Assembly: GCA_009702045.1 (NCBI GenBank)
Contig: WLIV01000002.1
Span: 1-64,000 of the forward strand
Reading direction: 5' to 3'
DNA from: Actinomycetota bacterium
GTDB lineage: Bacteria; Actinomycetota; Acidimicrobiia; Acidimicrobiales; Ilumatobacteraceae
DNA length: 64,000 bases
Each line of letters starts with the position of its first letter. The first letter of the stretch is position 1. Made by a program: the position numbers and the translations under genes. The notes beneath the pieces are model-generated. The model ran no database searches and was not told the DNA's origin. It saw only the letters and a list, made by a program, of their open reading frames with translations. Positions 25,941 to 34,757 of this stretch are shown here, in pieces.

Positions 25941-25946
25941 TACGGT
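25941..25946 (+). promoter_or_regulatory. lexA -10 hexamer TACGGT
   Basis: TACGGT ends 6 nt before the lexA ATG, consistent with a leaderless lexA mRNA. The last SOS box lies 20 bp upstream, over the expected -35 region. Confidence 0.5.
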
Positions 25947-25952
25947 GCAGCC

Positions 25953-26582
25953 ATGGCCGAAAAGCTCACCGACCGCCAACGCGGCATCCTCGACATGATC
26001 GAAACCAGCATGCGCGAACGGGGCTACCCCCCGAGCGTGCGCGAAATCGGTGAGGCCGTCGGCCTCACCTCCCCATCCACAGTGCACAGCCACCTGGCCA
26101 CGCTGCAACGGCTCGGCTATCTCAAGCGCGACCCAACCAAGCCGCGTGCGATCGAGGTGCGCTTCGACCCGTCATCGGGTGCCGCCATCGAGCGCCGTCC
26201 GGTGCGCCACGTGCCACTCGTTGGCGATGTCGCCGCTGGCACCGACGTGCTGGCACAAGAGAACGTCGAGGAGTTGTTCCCGCTGCCGGAGGACTTCACC
26301 GGTACCGGCGACTTGTTCATGCTGCGTGTCCGCGGCGACTCGATGATCGAGGTCGGCATCATGGACGGCGACTTCGTGGTTGCCCGCGCACAGACCACCG
26401 CAGAGAACGGCGAGATCGTCATCGCCGGCATCCCCGGTGAAGAGGCGACGGTGAAGACCTATCAGCGCAAGGGCCACACGGTCACGCTCATTCCGGCCAA
26501 CCCGCGGCTCACGCCGATGGTGTTCACCGACGGCGAGGTGCAGATCTTCGGACGCGTCGTCACCGTGATGCGCCGCCTGTAA
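25953..26582 (+). CDS. lexA: LexA SOS repressor
   Basis: A 209-residue repressor of the DNA-damage response. The N-terminal winged helix-turn-helix (LTDRQRGILDMIETSM, GYPPSVREIGEAVGLTS, STVHSHLATLQRLGYL) binds CGAAC-N4-GTTCG boxes. The C-terminal S24 peptidase domain carries the cleavage bond Ala95-Gly96 (DVAAGTD), Ser130 in RGDSM and Lys168 (EEATVKTY), so RecA-stimulated autocleavage should work. ATG 25953 is chosen because homologues start with M-x-E-K-L-T-x-R-Q and the -10 sits 6 nt upstream. Autoregulated by the adjacent boxes and divergent from the LysM gene. Confidence 0.96.
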   Translation: MAEKLTDRQRGILDMIETSMRERGYPPSVREIGEAVGLTSPSTVHSHLATLQRLGYLKRDPTKPRAIEVRFDPSSGAAIERRPVRHVPLVGDVAAGTDVLAQENVEELFPLPEDFTGTGDLFMLRVRGDSMIEVGIMDGDFVVARAQTTAENGEIVIAGIPGEEATVKTYQRKGHTVTLIPANPRLTPMVFTDGEVQIFGRVVTVMRRL

Positions 26583-26599
26583 ACCGGCGCCCGCACCCG

Positions 26600-27361
26600 C
26601 TACTGCTGCTGCGGCGCTCCCCAACCAGACCCACTGGGTGGTGCGGGGGGCGCCGGCGGCGGTGACGGTGGCGGAACAGGTGCAGCACCAGGCTGCCCGG
26701 GCCACGACCCTGTGGGCGCCGCGGGCTGCCATGCGGGTACTGGCGGGACACCACCGCTGCTCGTGCGCCGACCCAACAACAGCACCAAGAGGCCGAGCAC
26801 CACACCGGCGGCAGCAGCAACGATGCCACCCGTCTTGATCATGTTGCTCTCGGCCTCGGGATCGCCACCAACGGCGATGGCAAAGTCGGACGACTCGCTG
26901 GCCACCGTCAGCCGGTAGGTGCCGGTGCTCTCGATGTTCGCTGTCTGGTAGGCCTCGCCGACGAAGTCGCCGGCGCTGTAGGTGGCGCTACGGGCATCGG
27001 AGAGGCTGACGTCGCGACCGTCCGGATCGGTGAGCGTCAGGGCAACGGTGGGCATGGCATTCCGGTCGTAGCTCGACTGGTTCCCGGCGCAATCGCCACC
27101 GACGTCGCCGACGCGTCCCCTGGTCTCGATGAAGAACGTGAACTCAGCCGACTTGTCGAACTCCAGCGTGGTGGTGCATCCGGCCGGAGCGCGGGCGAAC
27201 TTCTTCACCGTCTCCTCTTTCGTCGACCCGCTGAGTCCGATCAGCGCAACGCCGAGGCCGCCGCCAATCACGATCAGCCCAAGGCCGATCACCAATGAAC
27301 GTTTGCCCTTCTTTGGTGACTGCGGTATGGCAGCCATCGGTGGTTGCGGTTGGTAGGACAT
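26600..27361 (-). CDS. Membrane protein with Pro-rich C-terminal tail, unknown
   Basis: A 253-residue protein with two membrane helices (about residues 22-44 and 172-194). They bracket an extracytoplasmic ~125-residue beta-rich domain holding two cysteines (AGCTTT and GDCAGN), and a Pro/Ala/Gly-rich cytoplasmic tail (~200-253) ends in GAPQQQ. No enzyme motif. Its ATG overlaps the dapC stop by one base (TGATG), so it ends the miaB-to-dapC operon. Convergent with lexA. No confident family assignment. Confidence 0.65.
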   Translation of the reverse strand: MSYQPQPPMAAIPQSPKKGKRSLVIGLGLIVIGGGLGVALIGLSGSTKEETVKKFARAPAGCTTTLEFDKSAEFTFFIETRGRVGDVGGDCAGNQSSYDRNAMPTVALTLTDPDGRDVSLSDARSATYSAGDFVGEAYQTANIESTGTYRLTVASESSDFAIAVGGDPEAESNMIKTGGIVAAAAGVVLGLLVLLLGRRTSSGGVPPVPAWQPAAPTGSWPGQPGAAPVPPPSPPPAPPAPPSGSGWGAPQQQ

Positions 27362-28476
27362 CAGCGCACCCCCAGTCGTGTGGCGACGAGTTCGATTCTT
27401 TCGTCAGGTTGTACCACGGCAGCGCGCACGTTGTGTGAACCACCTGCTCCATAGAAGTCTCCGGGGCTGACAATCGCCCCACCTTCACGTGCCAGACGCT
27501 CGGCGAACTCCCATCCGTCACGAGCATCGAACCACAGATAGAAGCCCCCAGCGGGCAGTTCAATCGGCAGCCCCGACCACGCCGACAGCACCTCGGCAAG
27601 GCGCTCGAGGCGGCCGCGGTAGCGGTTGCGTTGTGCAACCACGTGCTCCTCGTCACCGAGTGCCACTACGCCTGCAGCCTGGGCCGGTCCCGGCACCATC
27701 ATGCCGACGTGCTTGCGCACTTCTTTCAGGTAGTGCACCAACTCGGCATCCCCTGCGTAGAACCCAACTCGCACGCCAGCCAGGTTCGATCGTTTCGAGA
27801 GCGAATGCACGGCCACCACGCCGTCGAGGCCGGAGTGCAGGATGGTGCTCGGCGGAGCGTTCCAGGTGAAATCGATGTAGCACTCGTCGCTGAACACTGG
27901 CACCTCATGTGCCCGTCCCCATGCGGACGCGGCAGCCAGGTCGGTGAGCGCGCCGGTGGGGTTCGACGGACTGTTGACCCAGAGCATGAGCGCGCGATCC
28001 GCATCGGAGGGGTCGATTGCGGACAGATCGAGACCACCATCGGCAGCCGACGGCACTGGCACTGCGCGGCACCCTGCGAGGGTTGCCCCCATCTCGTACG
28101 TCGGGTACGAGACTGCGGGATAGAGCACCGTGTCGCGCGACGGAGTGCGCAGTTTCAAGAACTGCGGCGTCGTGGCCACGAACTCCTTGGTGCCAACGCA
28201 CGCGGCCACTTGCGCCAACGGCACGTCCACAGCAAAGCGACGCTGAAACCATTCGCGTATGGCAGCGCGCAGAGGTTCTCCACCAATGCTGGCGGGGTAC
28301 CCACGCTCAGCGTTGCTGTGCGACAGCGCTTCCACTACAGCCGCCAACGGCGGATCGCAGGGGGTGCCGATGGACAGGTCGACCACACCTCCAGGCAGTG
28401 CCGCCGCGAGTGGAATCAGGCGGTCGAGGCGGTCGTATGGGTACGGGGGCGGGACGAAACCCTCAGGATCCTTCAT
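27361..28476 (-). CDS. dapC: Succinyldiaminopimelate transaminase (DapC-like)
   Basis: A 371-residue fold-type I PLP aminotransferase. Substrate/cofactor motifs include YPAVSYPTYEMGA, NSPSNPTGAL, SDECYIDFTW and the PLP lysine in HSLSKRSNLAGVRVGF, the loop typical of actinobacterial DapC. It converts N-succinyl-2-amino-6-ketopimelate to succinyl-diaminopimelate in lysine and peptidoglycan precursor synthesis. Being in one operon with dapF supports this. ATG 28476 is preferred (GGAGG 4 nt upstream) over longer in-frame versions. Other class I/II aminotransferase roles cannot be excluded. Confidence 0.87.
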   Translation of the reverse strand: MKDPEGFVPPPYPYDRLDRLIPLAAALPGGVVDLSIGTPCDPPLAAVVEALSHSNAERGYPASIGGEPLRAAIREWFQRRFAVDVPLAQVAACVGTKEFVATTPQFLKLRTPSRDTVLYPAVSYPTYEMGATLAGCRAVPVPSAADGGLDLSAIDPSDADRALMLWVNSPSNPTGALTDLAAASAWGRAHEVPVFSDECYIDFTWNAPPSTILHSGLDGVVAVHSLSKRSNLAGVRVGFYAGDAELVHYLKEVRKHVGMMVPGPAQAAGVVALGDEEHVVAQRNRYRGRLERLAEVLSAWSGLPIELPAGGFYLWFDARDGWEFAERLAREGGAIVSPGDFYGAGGSHNVRAAVVQPDERIELVATRLGVR

Positions 28477-28523
28477 GCGTCCTCCATCCTGCCCGATGAA
28501 CGAACCCGGCGCCGACTGCAGCG

Positions 28524-29828
28524 TCACTCAAGTGCGACGCGGAACTCCGCCAACCGGCCCGCTGATGCGTCCGAAAGGCGGGCGCGCACCCGTACGCCGT
28601 CGGTGTCGTGGAACGTGCTGACCACCTCGCCTTCACGATGGATCGCGGCCAGCACGTCGCCGCGATCGTAGGGCACCACCAGTTCCACCACAGCGGTGAT
28701 GGCTCGCAGGCGGTCGGCGAGCACACGCAGAAACATCTCGATGTGCTCACCGGTGCGAGCACTGACAGCGACCGACCCTGGGTGCCGAGCCACGAGGTCG
28801 GCGGCGACCTCGGGGGCGACATCGGCCTTGTTGAACACCAGCAGGTCGGGCACTTGAATCGCGTCGATCTCGACAAGCACCTCGCGGACCGCAGCGATCT
28901 GCCCCTCCGGATCTGGGGCGGCACAGTCAACGACGTGCACGAGGAAATCAGCGTTACTGGCGACTTCGAGCGTGCTCTTGAATGCCTCGACGAGACCATG
29001 CGGCAAGCGGCGCACGAACCCCACCGTGTCGGTGAGCAGCACCGGCTCGCCGCCGGGGAGCGCCAGTCGGCGCGTGGTGGGGTCGAGCGTGGCGAACAGA
29101 CGGTCTTCGACCAGCACGCCAGCCTGTGTCAACTGGTTCAGCAACGCGGACTTTCCAGCGTTCGTGTAGCCGACGATGGTGACCGCCGCCAGCCCGCTTC
29201 GACTGCGGCTCTTGCGCTGGAGATCACGAGTGTGCTGCAGCTCGCGTAGGTCGGACTCCAGCTTGCTGATCCTGCGCATGATGCGCCGACGATCGACTTC
29301 CAACTTCGTCTCGCCGCTACCGAAGCGACTGCCCACACCGCCACGTTGCTGCGACAACTTGGCGTTCGCTCCACGACGCAAACGTGGCAGCCGATAGCGC
29401 AGCAACGCCAGTTCGACCTGCGCCTTGCCCTCCAGCGTGTGTGCATTCTGGGCAAAGATGTCGAGAATCACTGCGGTTCGATCGAGTGCGGTGCGACCGA
29501 GCAATTTCTCCAGGTTGTACTGCTGTGCAGGCGCCAGCTCATTGTCGAACACCACCGTGTCGGCGTCGACAGCCAGACACAGGTCGCGCAACTCTTCGGC
29601 CTTGCCCTTGCCGATGTACCAGGTGTGGTCGGGCGAATCTCGCCGCTGCATCATCCGACCGGCTTCATCTGCACCCGCAGTGTCGATCAGCAACGCAAGT
29701 TCGTCCAAGCCCATCTCGGTGTCGTCATCGTTACGACCGGGCAACGTGACGCCCACAATCACGATTCGCTCGCGCTTGGTGCGCTCGATGAGCGTTGCAC
29801 CGAGTGCTTCGTTGTACGGAGAGTTCAT
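28524..29828 (-). CDS. hflX: GTPase HflX
   Basis: A 434-residue ribosome-associated GTPase, which splits stalled or hibernating ribosomes. The N-terminal HflX domain with IVGVTLPGRNDDD leads to the signature GRTALDRTAVILDIFAQNAH, then a coiled-coil linker and the G domain: G1 GYTNAGKS, G2 FATLDPTTRR, G3 DTVGFVRRLPHG, G4 FNKAD, G5 VSARTG. It lies between dapF and dapC in the same operon, matching the usual actinobacterial order miaA-dapF-hflX. Confidence 0.95.
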   Translation of the reverse strand: MNSPYNEALGATLIERTKRERIVIVGVTLPGRNDDDTEMGLDELALLIDTAGADEAGRMMQRRDSPDHTWYIGKGKAEELRDLCLAVDADTVVFDNELAPAQQYNLEKLLGRTALDRTAVILDIFAQNAHTLEGKAQVELALLRYRLPRLRRGANAKLSQQRGGVGSRFGSGETKLEVDRRRIMRRISKLESDLRELQHTRDLQRKSRSRSGLAAVTIVGYTNAGKSALLNQLTQAGVLVEDRLFATLDPTTRRLALPGGEPVLLTDTVGFVRRLPHGLVEAFKSTLEVASNADFLVHVVDCAAPDPEGQIAAVREVLVEIDAIQVPDLLVFNKADVAPEVAADLVARHPGSVAVSARTGEHIEMFLRVLADRLRAITAVVELVVPYDRGDVLAAIHREGEVVSTFHDTDGVRVRARLSDASAGRLAEFRVALE

Positions 29829-29849
29829 CGAGCGTGCCTCTGCACCGGG

Positions 29850-30656
29850 TCAGCCGCCAGCCGAACGGGCGACCTCGAGGGAAGCCACAAACTGTGCCGG
29901 ACCGACGAGTGTCACCCGTCCAACGCTGGGGAAGTGCATGCGCACCTTGGCATCTCCGCCATCCATGTGCACAAGGATTTCGGGGGTGTCCGCCGGGACC
30001 AAACCCCATTGGACGGCAGCCCACGCGCTGGCACATGCACCCGTACCGCATGCCTCGGTGATACCAGCTCCGCGCTCATGCACCCGCATCGTGATTGCCC
30101 CGGACTCCGGACCGGGTTCGACGATCTCGAGGTTCACGTGCGGCACGATGCGGCCGAGCGACTGCAGATCCACTTCCGCCACCGAGTCGACACCGACGAC
30201 CGAGTGCGGGTTTCCGAGGCTGAGGTGCAGCACCGGCCGCAGGGGATCGCAAGCGAGTTGCTGCCAGTCGGCAGGTTCGTCGAGACCGGTGACTTCGCCC
30301 ATGTCGACGGCAGCGAAGATGATCGAGGGCTCCGCCGTCGCCTCGAGCGTGACCGTCCGCTCTCCGGCATCGGTGAGAATCCGCTGAGGGTGCAGATCGC
30401 CTCGACGCGAGGCCAAGGCTTGGGCGAAGCAACGAATGCCGTTGCCGCTGATCTCGGCGCGCGATCCGTCGGCGTTGTACAGCACCATCCGGGCGTCGTA
30501 GCCCTCGTGGGCGGTTCCCACCAGAAGGCCGTCGGCCCCGACGCCGCGCCGGCGATCGCAGAGACGCCGAGCCAACGCGGGCAGATCTTCGACAGCCGGG
30601 TGCCAGACAACAAGGAAGTCGTTGCCGAGGCCGTGGTGCTTGGTGAGCGTGAGCAT
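29850..30656 (-). CDS. dapF: Diaminopimelate epimerase
   Basis: A 268-residue PLP-independent epimerase converting LL- to meso-diaminopimelate for lysine and peptidoglycan. HHGLGNDFLV starts the first half. The catalytic cysteine pair is seen in SGNGIRCFAQAL and EACGTGACASAWA. Four nucleotides separate it from the miaA stop. Together with the DapC-like gene two positions downstream, two lysine-pathway steps share this operon. Confidence 0.95.
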   Translation of the reverse strand: MLTLTKHHGLGNDFLVVWHPAVEDLPALARRLCDRRRGVGADGLLVGTAHEGYDARMVLYNADGSRAEISGNGIRCFAQALASRRGDLHPQRILTDAGERTVTLEATAEPSIIFAAVDMGEVTGLDEPADWQQLACDPLRPVLHLSLGNPHSVVGVDSVAEVDLQSLGRIVPHVNLEIVEPGPESGAITMRVHERGAGITEACGTGACASAWAAVQWGLVPADTPEILVHMDGGDAKVRMHFPSVGRVTLVGPAQFVASLEVARSAGG

Positions 30657-30660
30657 GAGT

Positions 30661-31566
30661 TCATTCCTCGAGCACCGGCAGCACTTCGGCCACCGGATCG
30701 GTCGTCACATCCACCCAGCGTATGCGAGGGTCGCGCCGGAACCATCGCTCCTGACGGACTGCGAACTGACGGGTACGCAGGATCACCGTCGCGATGGCTG
30801 CGTCGAGCGAACAGCGCCCTTCGAGGTGCTCGATCAGCTCTTTGTATCCCAGTGCTTGTCGGGCCGTGCGCGACAGTTCGGCTGGCTCGGAGAGCAGGGA
30901 CTCCACCTCTGCGACCAAACCGCGCTCCACCATGCGGTGCACGCGCTCGGCAATGCGCAGCGTCAACCGCTCGCGCTGCCAACGCAGACCGATCTGCACA
31001 AATTCGATCGGCGGATACATTTCCATTCCGGGGCCGAACGAGCTGAACGGCCGACCGCTGCCGAGCACCACTTCGAGTGCTCGCACGATCCGGCGAGCAT
31101 TCGTGGGTTCCATTCTGCTGGCGGCCAACGGATCGAGGTGTGCAAGCTCTGCGTGGAGCGCCGCACTCCCAGTGGCCACTTCACGGGCCTCGAGTGCCGC
31201 CCGCACTTCAGGCCAGCGCCCTGGCATCTCCATCGGGTCGGTGAGCGAGCGCAGATAGAGGCCGGTGCCCCCAACGAGGAGCGCACGCCGTCCGCGATCG
31301 GCGATATCCACCAGCGCCGCCCCAGCACTGCGCGCGAAGTCGCCGACGGAATAGTCCGCACTCGGTTCGGTGAGGTCGATACCGTGGTGACGAACCACCG
31401 CCTGTTCGGCGAGTGTCGGCTTGGCGGTGCCGATGTCCATCCGGCGGTAGACCTGCATCGCATCGGCGGCGACGATCTCGACATCTGCATGCCGCTCGGC
31501 GAAGGCCATCGCCACATCGCTCTTTCCCGAGGCGGTCGGCCCCAACACCACCAGCGTCGTGCTCAC
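30661..31566 (-). CDS. miaA: tRNA dimethylallyltransferase MiaA
   Basis: A 301-residue enzyme adding dimethylallyl to A37 of tRNAs reading UNN codons. The P-loop LGPTASGKSDVA is near residues 8-19, followed by DAMQVYRRMDIGTAKPT (substrate-binding, family signature), GGTGLYLRSLTD and GYKELIEHL. GTG 31566 overlaps the miaB stop (GTGA). It makes the i6A substrate that the upstream gene's product MiaB then methylthiolates, so the two genes run consecutive steps. Confidence 0.95.
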   Translation of the reverse strand: MSTTLVVLGPTASGKSDVAMAFAERHADVEIVAADAMQVYRRMDIGTAKPTLAEQAVVRHHGIDLTEPSADYSVGDFARSAGAALVDIADRGRRALLVGGTGLYLRSLTDPMEMPGRWPEVRAALEAREVATGSAALHAELAHLDPLAASRMEPTNARRIVRALEVVLGSGRPFSSFGPGMEMYPPIEFVQIGLRWQRERLTLRIAERVHRMVERGLVAEVESLLSEPAELSRTARQALGYKELIEHLEGRCSLDAAIATVILRTRQFAVRQERWFRRDPRIRWVDVTTDPVAEVLPVLEE

Positions 31567-32981
31567 CCTGCGAGCACGGGGATACGACGCTTGTGCGTCG
31601 GCTCGGAAATCAACTCCACGAAGCGGCCCATGAGATGGTGAGGTGCCCCGGCGGTGATCTCCACCGTTGCATAGGAACCGGTCCGCAGCGGGTGGATCGG
31701 CGTGAAGTGCACCAGTTTGTTCTGCCGCGTACGACCCGACATCACCGAAGGATCCTTCTTGCTGGGACCCTCCACGATCACTTCCTCGATGCGACCGATG
31801 CGATCGCGGTGCTTCTGCAATGCACTGTGCTCGACCACCACTCGCAACCGCTGGAACCGCTCGGCGACCACGGCCGGCTCCACGAACTGATCAACCATTC
31901 CGGCCGCCTCGGTGCCCTCGCGCGGGGAGAACATGAACGTGTAGGCGTAGTCGTACTCGGCGGCAGCGGCCACCTCGAGCGTGCGCTGGAGGTCGGCCTC
32001 GGTCTCGCCCGGGAAGCCGACGATGATGTCGGTGCTGACTGCCAGGTCGGGCACGGCTGCGCGAGCCTCCGCAAGACGCTGCAGGTAGCGCTCCGCGGTG
32101 TACCCGCGGTGCATCAGCGAGAGCACTCTGTCGCTCCCCGACTGCAACGGATAATGCAGGTGTTCGCACATCGCCGGTGTCGCCGCCATCGCTGCGAAGG
32201 TCTCCGGGCGCATGTCCTTCGGGTGCGGGCTGGTGAAGCGCATCCGGCGCAGCCCGGGGACGCTGCCGACGGCGGAGAGGAGTTCGCCGAACATAGGGCG
32301 CAGTCGAGCACCGGCATCGCCGGCCTGACGGGCGGCAACCTGCAGGTCGCGTCCATAACTGTTGACGTTCTGTCCGAGCAAGGTCACCTCGGTGACACCT
32401 TCGGCAACGAGCGCGCGTACTTCGCTGACGATCTCGTCGAAGGGCCGACTGAGCTCGGTGCCGCGCACCGAGGGGACGATGCAGAATGCACAGTTGTTGT
32501 CGCACCCGATCTGGATCGTCACCCACGCGGCGTAACTCGTCTCACGGCGGGCCGGAAGCGCGCTGGGGAACAAGGCATGATCCTCGATCACGGCAGCGTC
32601 GAGGATCTCCGTGATCTGCCCGTACTGCCGCGCGTGTTGCACGAGTTCGGCTGCTCGGTGCACGTTGTGCGTGCCCATCACGACATCGACCCATGGCGCC
32701 TTCTGCGCCACCGTGTCGCGGTCCTTCTGCGCCAGGCAGCCAGACACCACGATCTGCCGACCGGGGCGCTCGTCTTTCCAGCTTCGCAGCCACCCCAAAC
32801 TGCCATACAGCTTGTTGTCGGCGTTCTCGCGAATGCAGCAGGTGTTGAGCACCACCACATCTGCGTCGTCCTGATGCTCGACCGCGGTCATTCCGTCGGC
32901 ATCGAGGAGACCCGCGATGCGCTCGGAATCGTGTTCGTTCATCTGACACCCGAAGGTGTGAACGACATAACTGCGGGCCAT
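31563..32981 (-). CDS. miaB: tRNA-2-methylthio-N6-dimethylallyladenosine synthase MiaB
   Basis: A 472-residue radical-SAM methylthiotransferase. The N-terminal UPF0004 domain binds an auxiliary cluster with Cys12 (TFGCQMNEHDSE), Cys48 (NTCCIRE) and Cys82 (SGCLAQ). The radical-SAM motif CDNNCAFC (CxxxCxxC) is near residue 160, and a TRAM domain ends the protein. ATG 32981 is chosen for homology start and because TAGCGT ends 8 nt upstream. First gene of miaB-miaA-dapF-hflX-dapC, directly after recA with no recX between. Confidence 0.96.
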   Translation of the reverse strand: MARSYVVHTFGCQMNEHDSERIAGLLDADGMTAVEHQDDADVVVLNTCCIRENADNKLYGSLGWLRSWKDERPGRQIVVSGCLAQKDRDTVAQKAPWVDVVMGTHNVHRAAELVQHARQYGQITEILDAAVIEDHALFPSALPARRETSYAAWVTIQIGCDNNCAFCIVPSVRGTELSRPFDEIVSEVRALVAEGVTEVTLLGQNVNSYGRDLQVAARQAGDAGARLRPMFGELLSAVGSVPGLRRMRFTSPHPKDMRPETFAAMAATPAMCEHLHYPLQSGSDRVLSLMHRGYTAERYLQRLAEARAAVPDLAVSTDIIVGFPGETEADLQRTLEVAAAAEYDYAYTFMFSPREGTEAAGMVDQFVEPAVVAERFQRLRVVVEHSALQKHRDRIGRIEEVIVEGPSKKDPSVMSGRTRQNKLVHFTPIHPLRTGSYATVEITAGAPHHLMGRFVELISEPTHKRRIPVLAG

Positions 32982-32989
32982 GAGGCGCA

Positions 32990-32995
32990 ACGCTA
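32990..32995 (-). promoter_or_regulatory. miaB -10 hexamer TAGCGT
   Basis: TAGCGT ends 8 nt before the miaB ATG. It would start a leaderless or near-leaderless transcript of the miaB-dapC operon inside the short recA-miaB gap. Confidence 0.4.
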
Positions 32996-33049
32996 CCGGG
33001 GGCGCGTCGGCTGCCTGCGGCGTGTGGTCGCAGGCAGCCGACCGGTCGG

Positions 33050-34108
33050 TCAGATTTCGATGGGTTCCTCATCGGCGGGGGTGAACGCCGGAACTGCGGC
33101 GTCGACGCCGATACCAGCCTGCACTCGCACCTTCTCGGAGACCTCGACCATGATCTCGGGATTGGCGGAGAGGAACCCCTTGGCGTTCTCGCGACCTTGT
33201 CCGAGTTGTTCACCGTCGTAGGTGAACCACGCCCCGGATTTCTTGATGATCCCCATGTCGACCGCCATGTCGAGCAGGGAGCCCTCACGGCTGATGCCCT
33301 TGCCGTACATGATGTCGAACTCGGCCTGGCGGAAGGGCGGTGCCACCTTGTTCTTGACGACCTTCACCCGCGTGCGGTTACCGACGATCTCCACGCCGTC
33401 CTTGATGGACTCGATACGGCGGATGTCGAGGCGCACCGAGGCGTAGAACTTCAGCGCACGACCGCCAGGGGTGGTTTCGGGCGAGCCGAACATCACGCCG
33501 ATCTTCTCGCGCAACTGGTTGATGAAGATCATGATCGTGTTGGTGCGGTTGAGGTTGGCGGTGAGCTTGCGCAGCGCCTGGCTCATCAAACGGGCCTGGA
33601 GGCCGACATGGGTGTCGCCCATCTCGCCCTCGATCTCCGCTCGCGGGGTGAGCGCAGCCACCGAGTCGATGACCACGACATCGAGGGCACCGGAGCGCAC
33701 CAGCATGTCGGCAATCTCGAGGGCTTGCTCGCCCGTATCGGGCTGGCTGATCAGGAGCTGGTCGATGTCGACACCGATGGCTCGGGCATACACCGGATCC
33801 ATCGCGTGCTCGGCGTCGATGTAGGCGCAGATACCGCCGTTGCGCTGTGCCTCGGCCACGACGTGCATGGCGAGCGTGGACTTACCCGAGGACTCGGGAC
33901 CGAAGATCTCGACGACGCGGCCGCGTGGCAGACCGCCCACACCGAGTGCGACGTCGAGTGCGAGGGCGCCGGTCTGGATGGCCTCAATAGCCATCGACCC
34001 CTTCTCGCCCATCCGCATGATGGAACCCTTGCCGAACTGCTTGTCGATTGCCGCCAGGGCCACATCGAGTGCCTTGTCCCGGTCGTTACTGCTGCGATCG
34101 TTGCTCAC
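33050..34108 (-). CDS. recA: RecA recombinase
   Basis: A 352-residue strand-exchange ATPase and LexA co-protease. P-loop GPESSGKST (70-78), catalytic Glu and Walker [16 protein letters not shown], loop L1/L2 region [19 protein letters not shown] with [20 protein letters not shown], and a short acidic tail ending PADEEPIEI. No intein. GTG 34108 follows GGAG. An SOS box lies ~190 bp upstream, so it is in the LexA regulon defined by the lexA region 8 kb away. Followed by miaB rather than recX. Confidence 0.97.
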   Translation of the reverse strand: MSNDRSSNDRDKALDVALAAIDKQFGKGSIMRMGEKGSMAIEAIQTGALALDVALGVGGLPRGRVVEIFGPESSGKSTLAMHVVAEAQRNGGICAYIDAEHAMDPVYARAIGVDIDQLLISQPDTGEQALEIADMLVRSGALDVVVIDSVAALTPRAEIEGEMGDTHVGLQARLMSQALRKLTANLNRTNTIMIFINQLREKIGVMFGSPETTPGGRALKFYASVRLDIRRIESIKDGVEIVGNRTRVKVVKNKVAPPFRQAEFDIMYGKGISREGSLLDMAVDMGIIKKSGAWFTYDGEQLGQGRENAKGFLSANPEIMVEVSEKVRVQAGIGVDAAVPAFTPADEEPIEI

Positions 34109-34179
34109 AACCTGTCTCCGTTCCTGCCATGTTTCGTGCTGCGTGTTCGGCCGGCAGAAGTGCCGACCGACTGGAATCC

Positions 34180-34197
34180 GGCAGGTGTGCCTGCCGT
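34180..34197 (-). repeat. Hairpin in the recA leader
   Basis: Perfect CGGCAGG / CCTGCCG stem with a TGTG loop, inside the ~190-nt stretch between the SOS box and recA. TCCCG/CGGGA near 34232-34246 gives a second small stem. A structured leader or processing site is possible. Confidence 0.5.
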
Positions 34198-34294
34198 GGG
34201 GTGCACCGTACGAAAGGGGTGTGACAGGGTTCCCGAGCGGGAGTCCTGCTACCCGAACCGGGGTGCAGTTGTTCGAACGACACGAGTGTAACTA

Positions 34295-34308
34295 CGAACA
34301 GCCGTTCG
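34295..34308. promoter_or_regulatory. SOS (LexA) box upstream of recA
   Basis: CGAACAGCCGTTCG is a perfect CGAAC-N4-GTTCG operator. It overlaps the end of the neighbouring DUF983 gene region, so the recA promoter probably sits at 34270-34310. Confidence 0.85.
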
Positions 34309-34309
34309 A

Positions 34310-34735
34310 TCAAGCATCACTGCAGGATTTCTGAAGGCTCTCGCGAGCCTCGGCAATTTCTGGCTCGGCAGGCGGGTGGGACAGCAAATCGAAGGCCTGC
34401 CACAGCATGTAGGTGAACGGGTAGGCGATCAACGGAATCACGATCGCGCCCGCCACCATGCTGGCGGTGAGCGTCGCCACAGGGAAATCTGGCGACGTGG
34501 CGACGAACGCAATCACCATGCCGACCGCCAGCGTGAAGAACGTGATGACCACATTGAGCGCGATCGGCCCGAGCTCGAACCCATGTTCGCGGTGCCAGCG
34601 AATACCACACGAGCGACAGCGTTCGTGATGGCCGAGCCAGCGCCGCATCGTGGACGGCCTGCGTCCACACATCGGGCACTTGAGGGAAATCGCTCGCCGA
34701 AACATCTGGAATGGCGAAGGCAACGTTGGGTTCAT
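34310..34735 (-). CDS. DUF983-family zinc-ribbon membrane protein
   Basis: A 141-residue protein (start at ATG 34735; an upstream in-frame ATG at 34759 exists). The N-terminal zinc ribbon CPMCGRR ... CRSCGIRW is followed by two membrane segments (about residues 60-82 and 88-112), the DUF983 layout. The inner start is preferred because TACCAT ends 7 nt before it. Function unknown; family members often sit near cytochrome oxidase genes, but not here. Upstream of recA on the same strand and divergent from the membrane protein at 34758. Confidence 0.78.
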   Translation of the reverse strand: MNPTLPSPFQMFRRAISLKCPMCGRRPSTMRRWLGHHERCRSCGIRWHREHGFELGPIALNVVITFFTLAVGMVIAFVATSPDFPVATLTASMVAGAIVIPLIAYPFTYMLWQAFDLLSHPPAEPEIAEARESLQKSCSDA

Positions 34736-34742
34736 ACCCCCT

Positions 34743-34748
34743 ATGGTA
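34743..34748 (-). promoter_or_regulatory. -10 hexamer TACCAT, leaderless start; part of bidirectional element
   Basis: TACCAT ends 7 nt before ATG 34735 on the minus strand. Its complement ATGGTA lies within CTATGGTATAG, which also supplies TATGGT (34742-34747) 10 nt before the plus-strand ATG at 34758. Both divergent genes may use one -10 region. Confidence 0.45.
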
Positions 34749-34757
34749 TAGATCTCC

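Noticed and set aside
34271-34278. GTTCGAAC as a second SOS box for recA
   Set aside because: It is an 8-bp palindrome without the 4-nt spacing between GAAC and GTTC halves; the box at 34295-34308 is the proper match.
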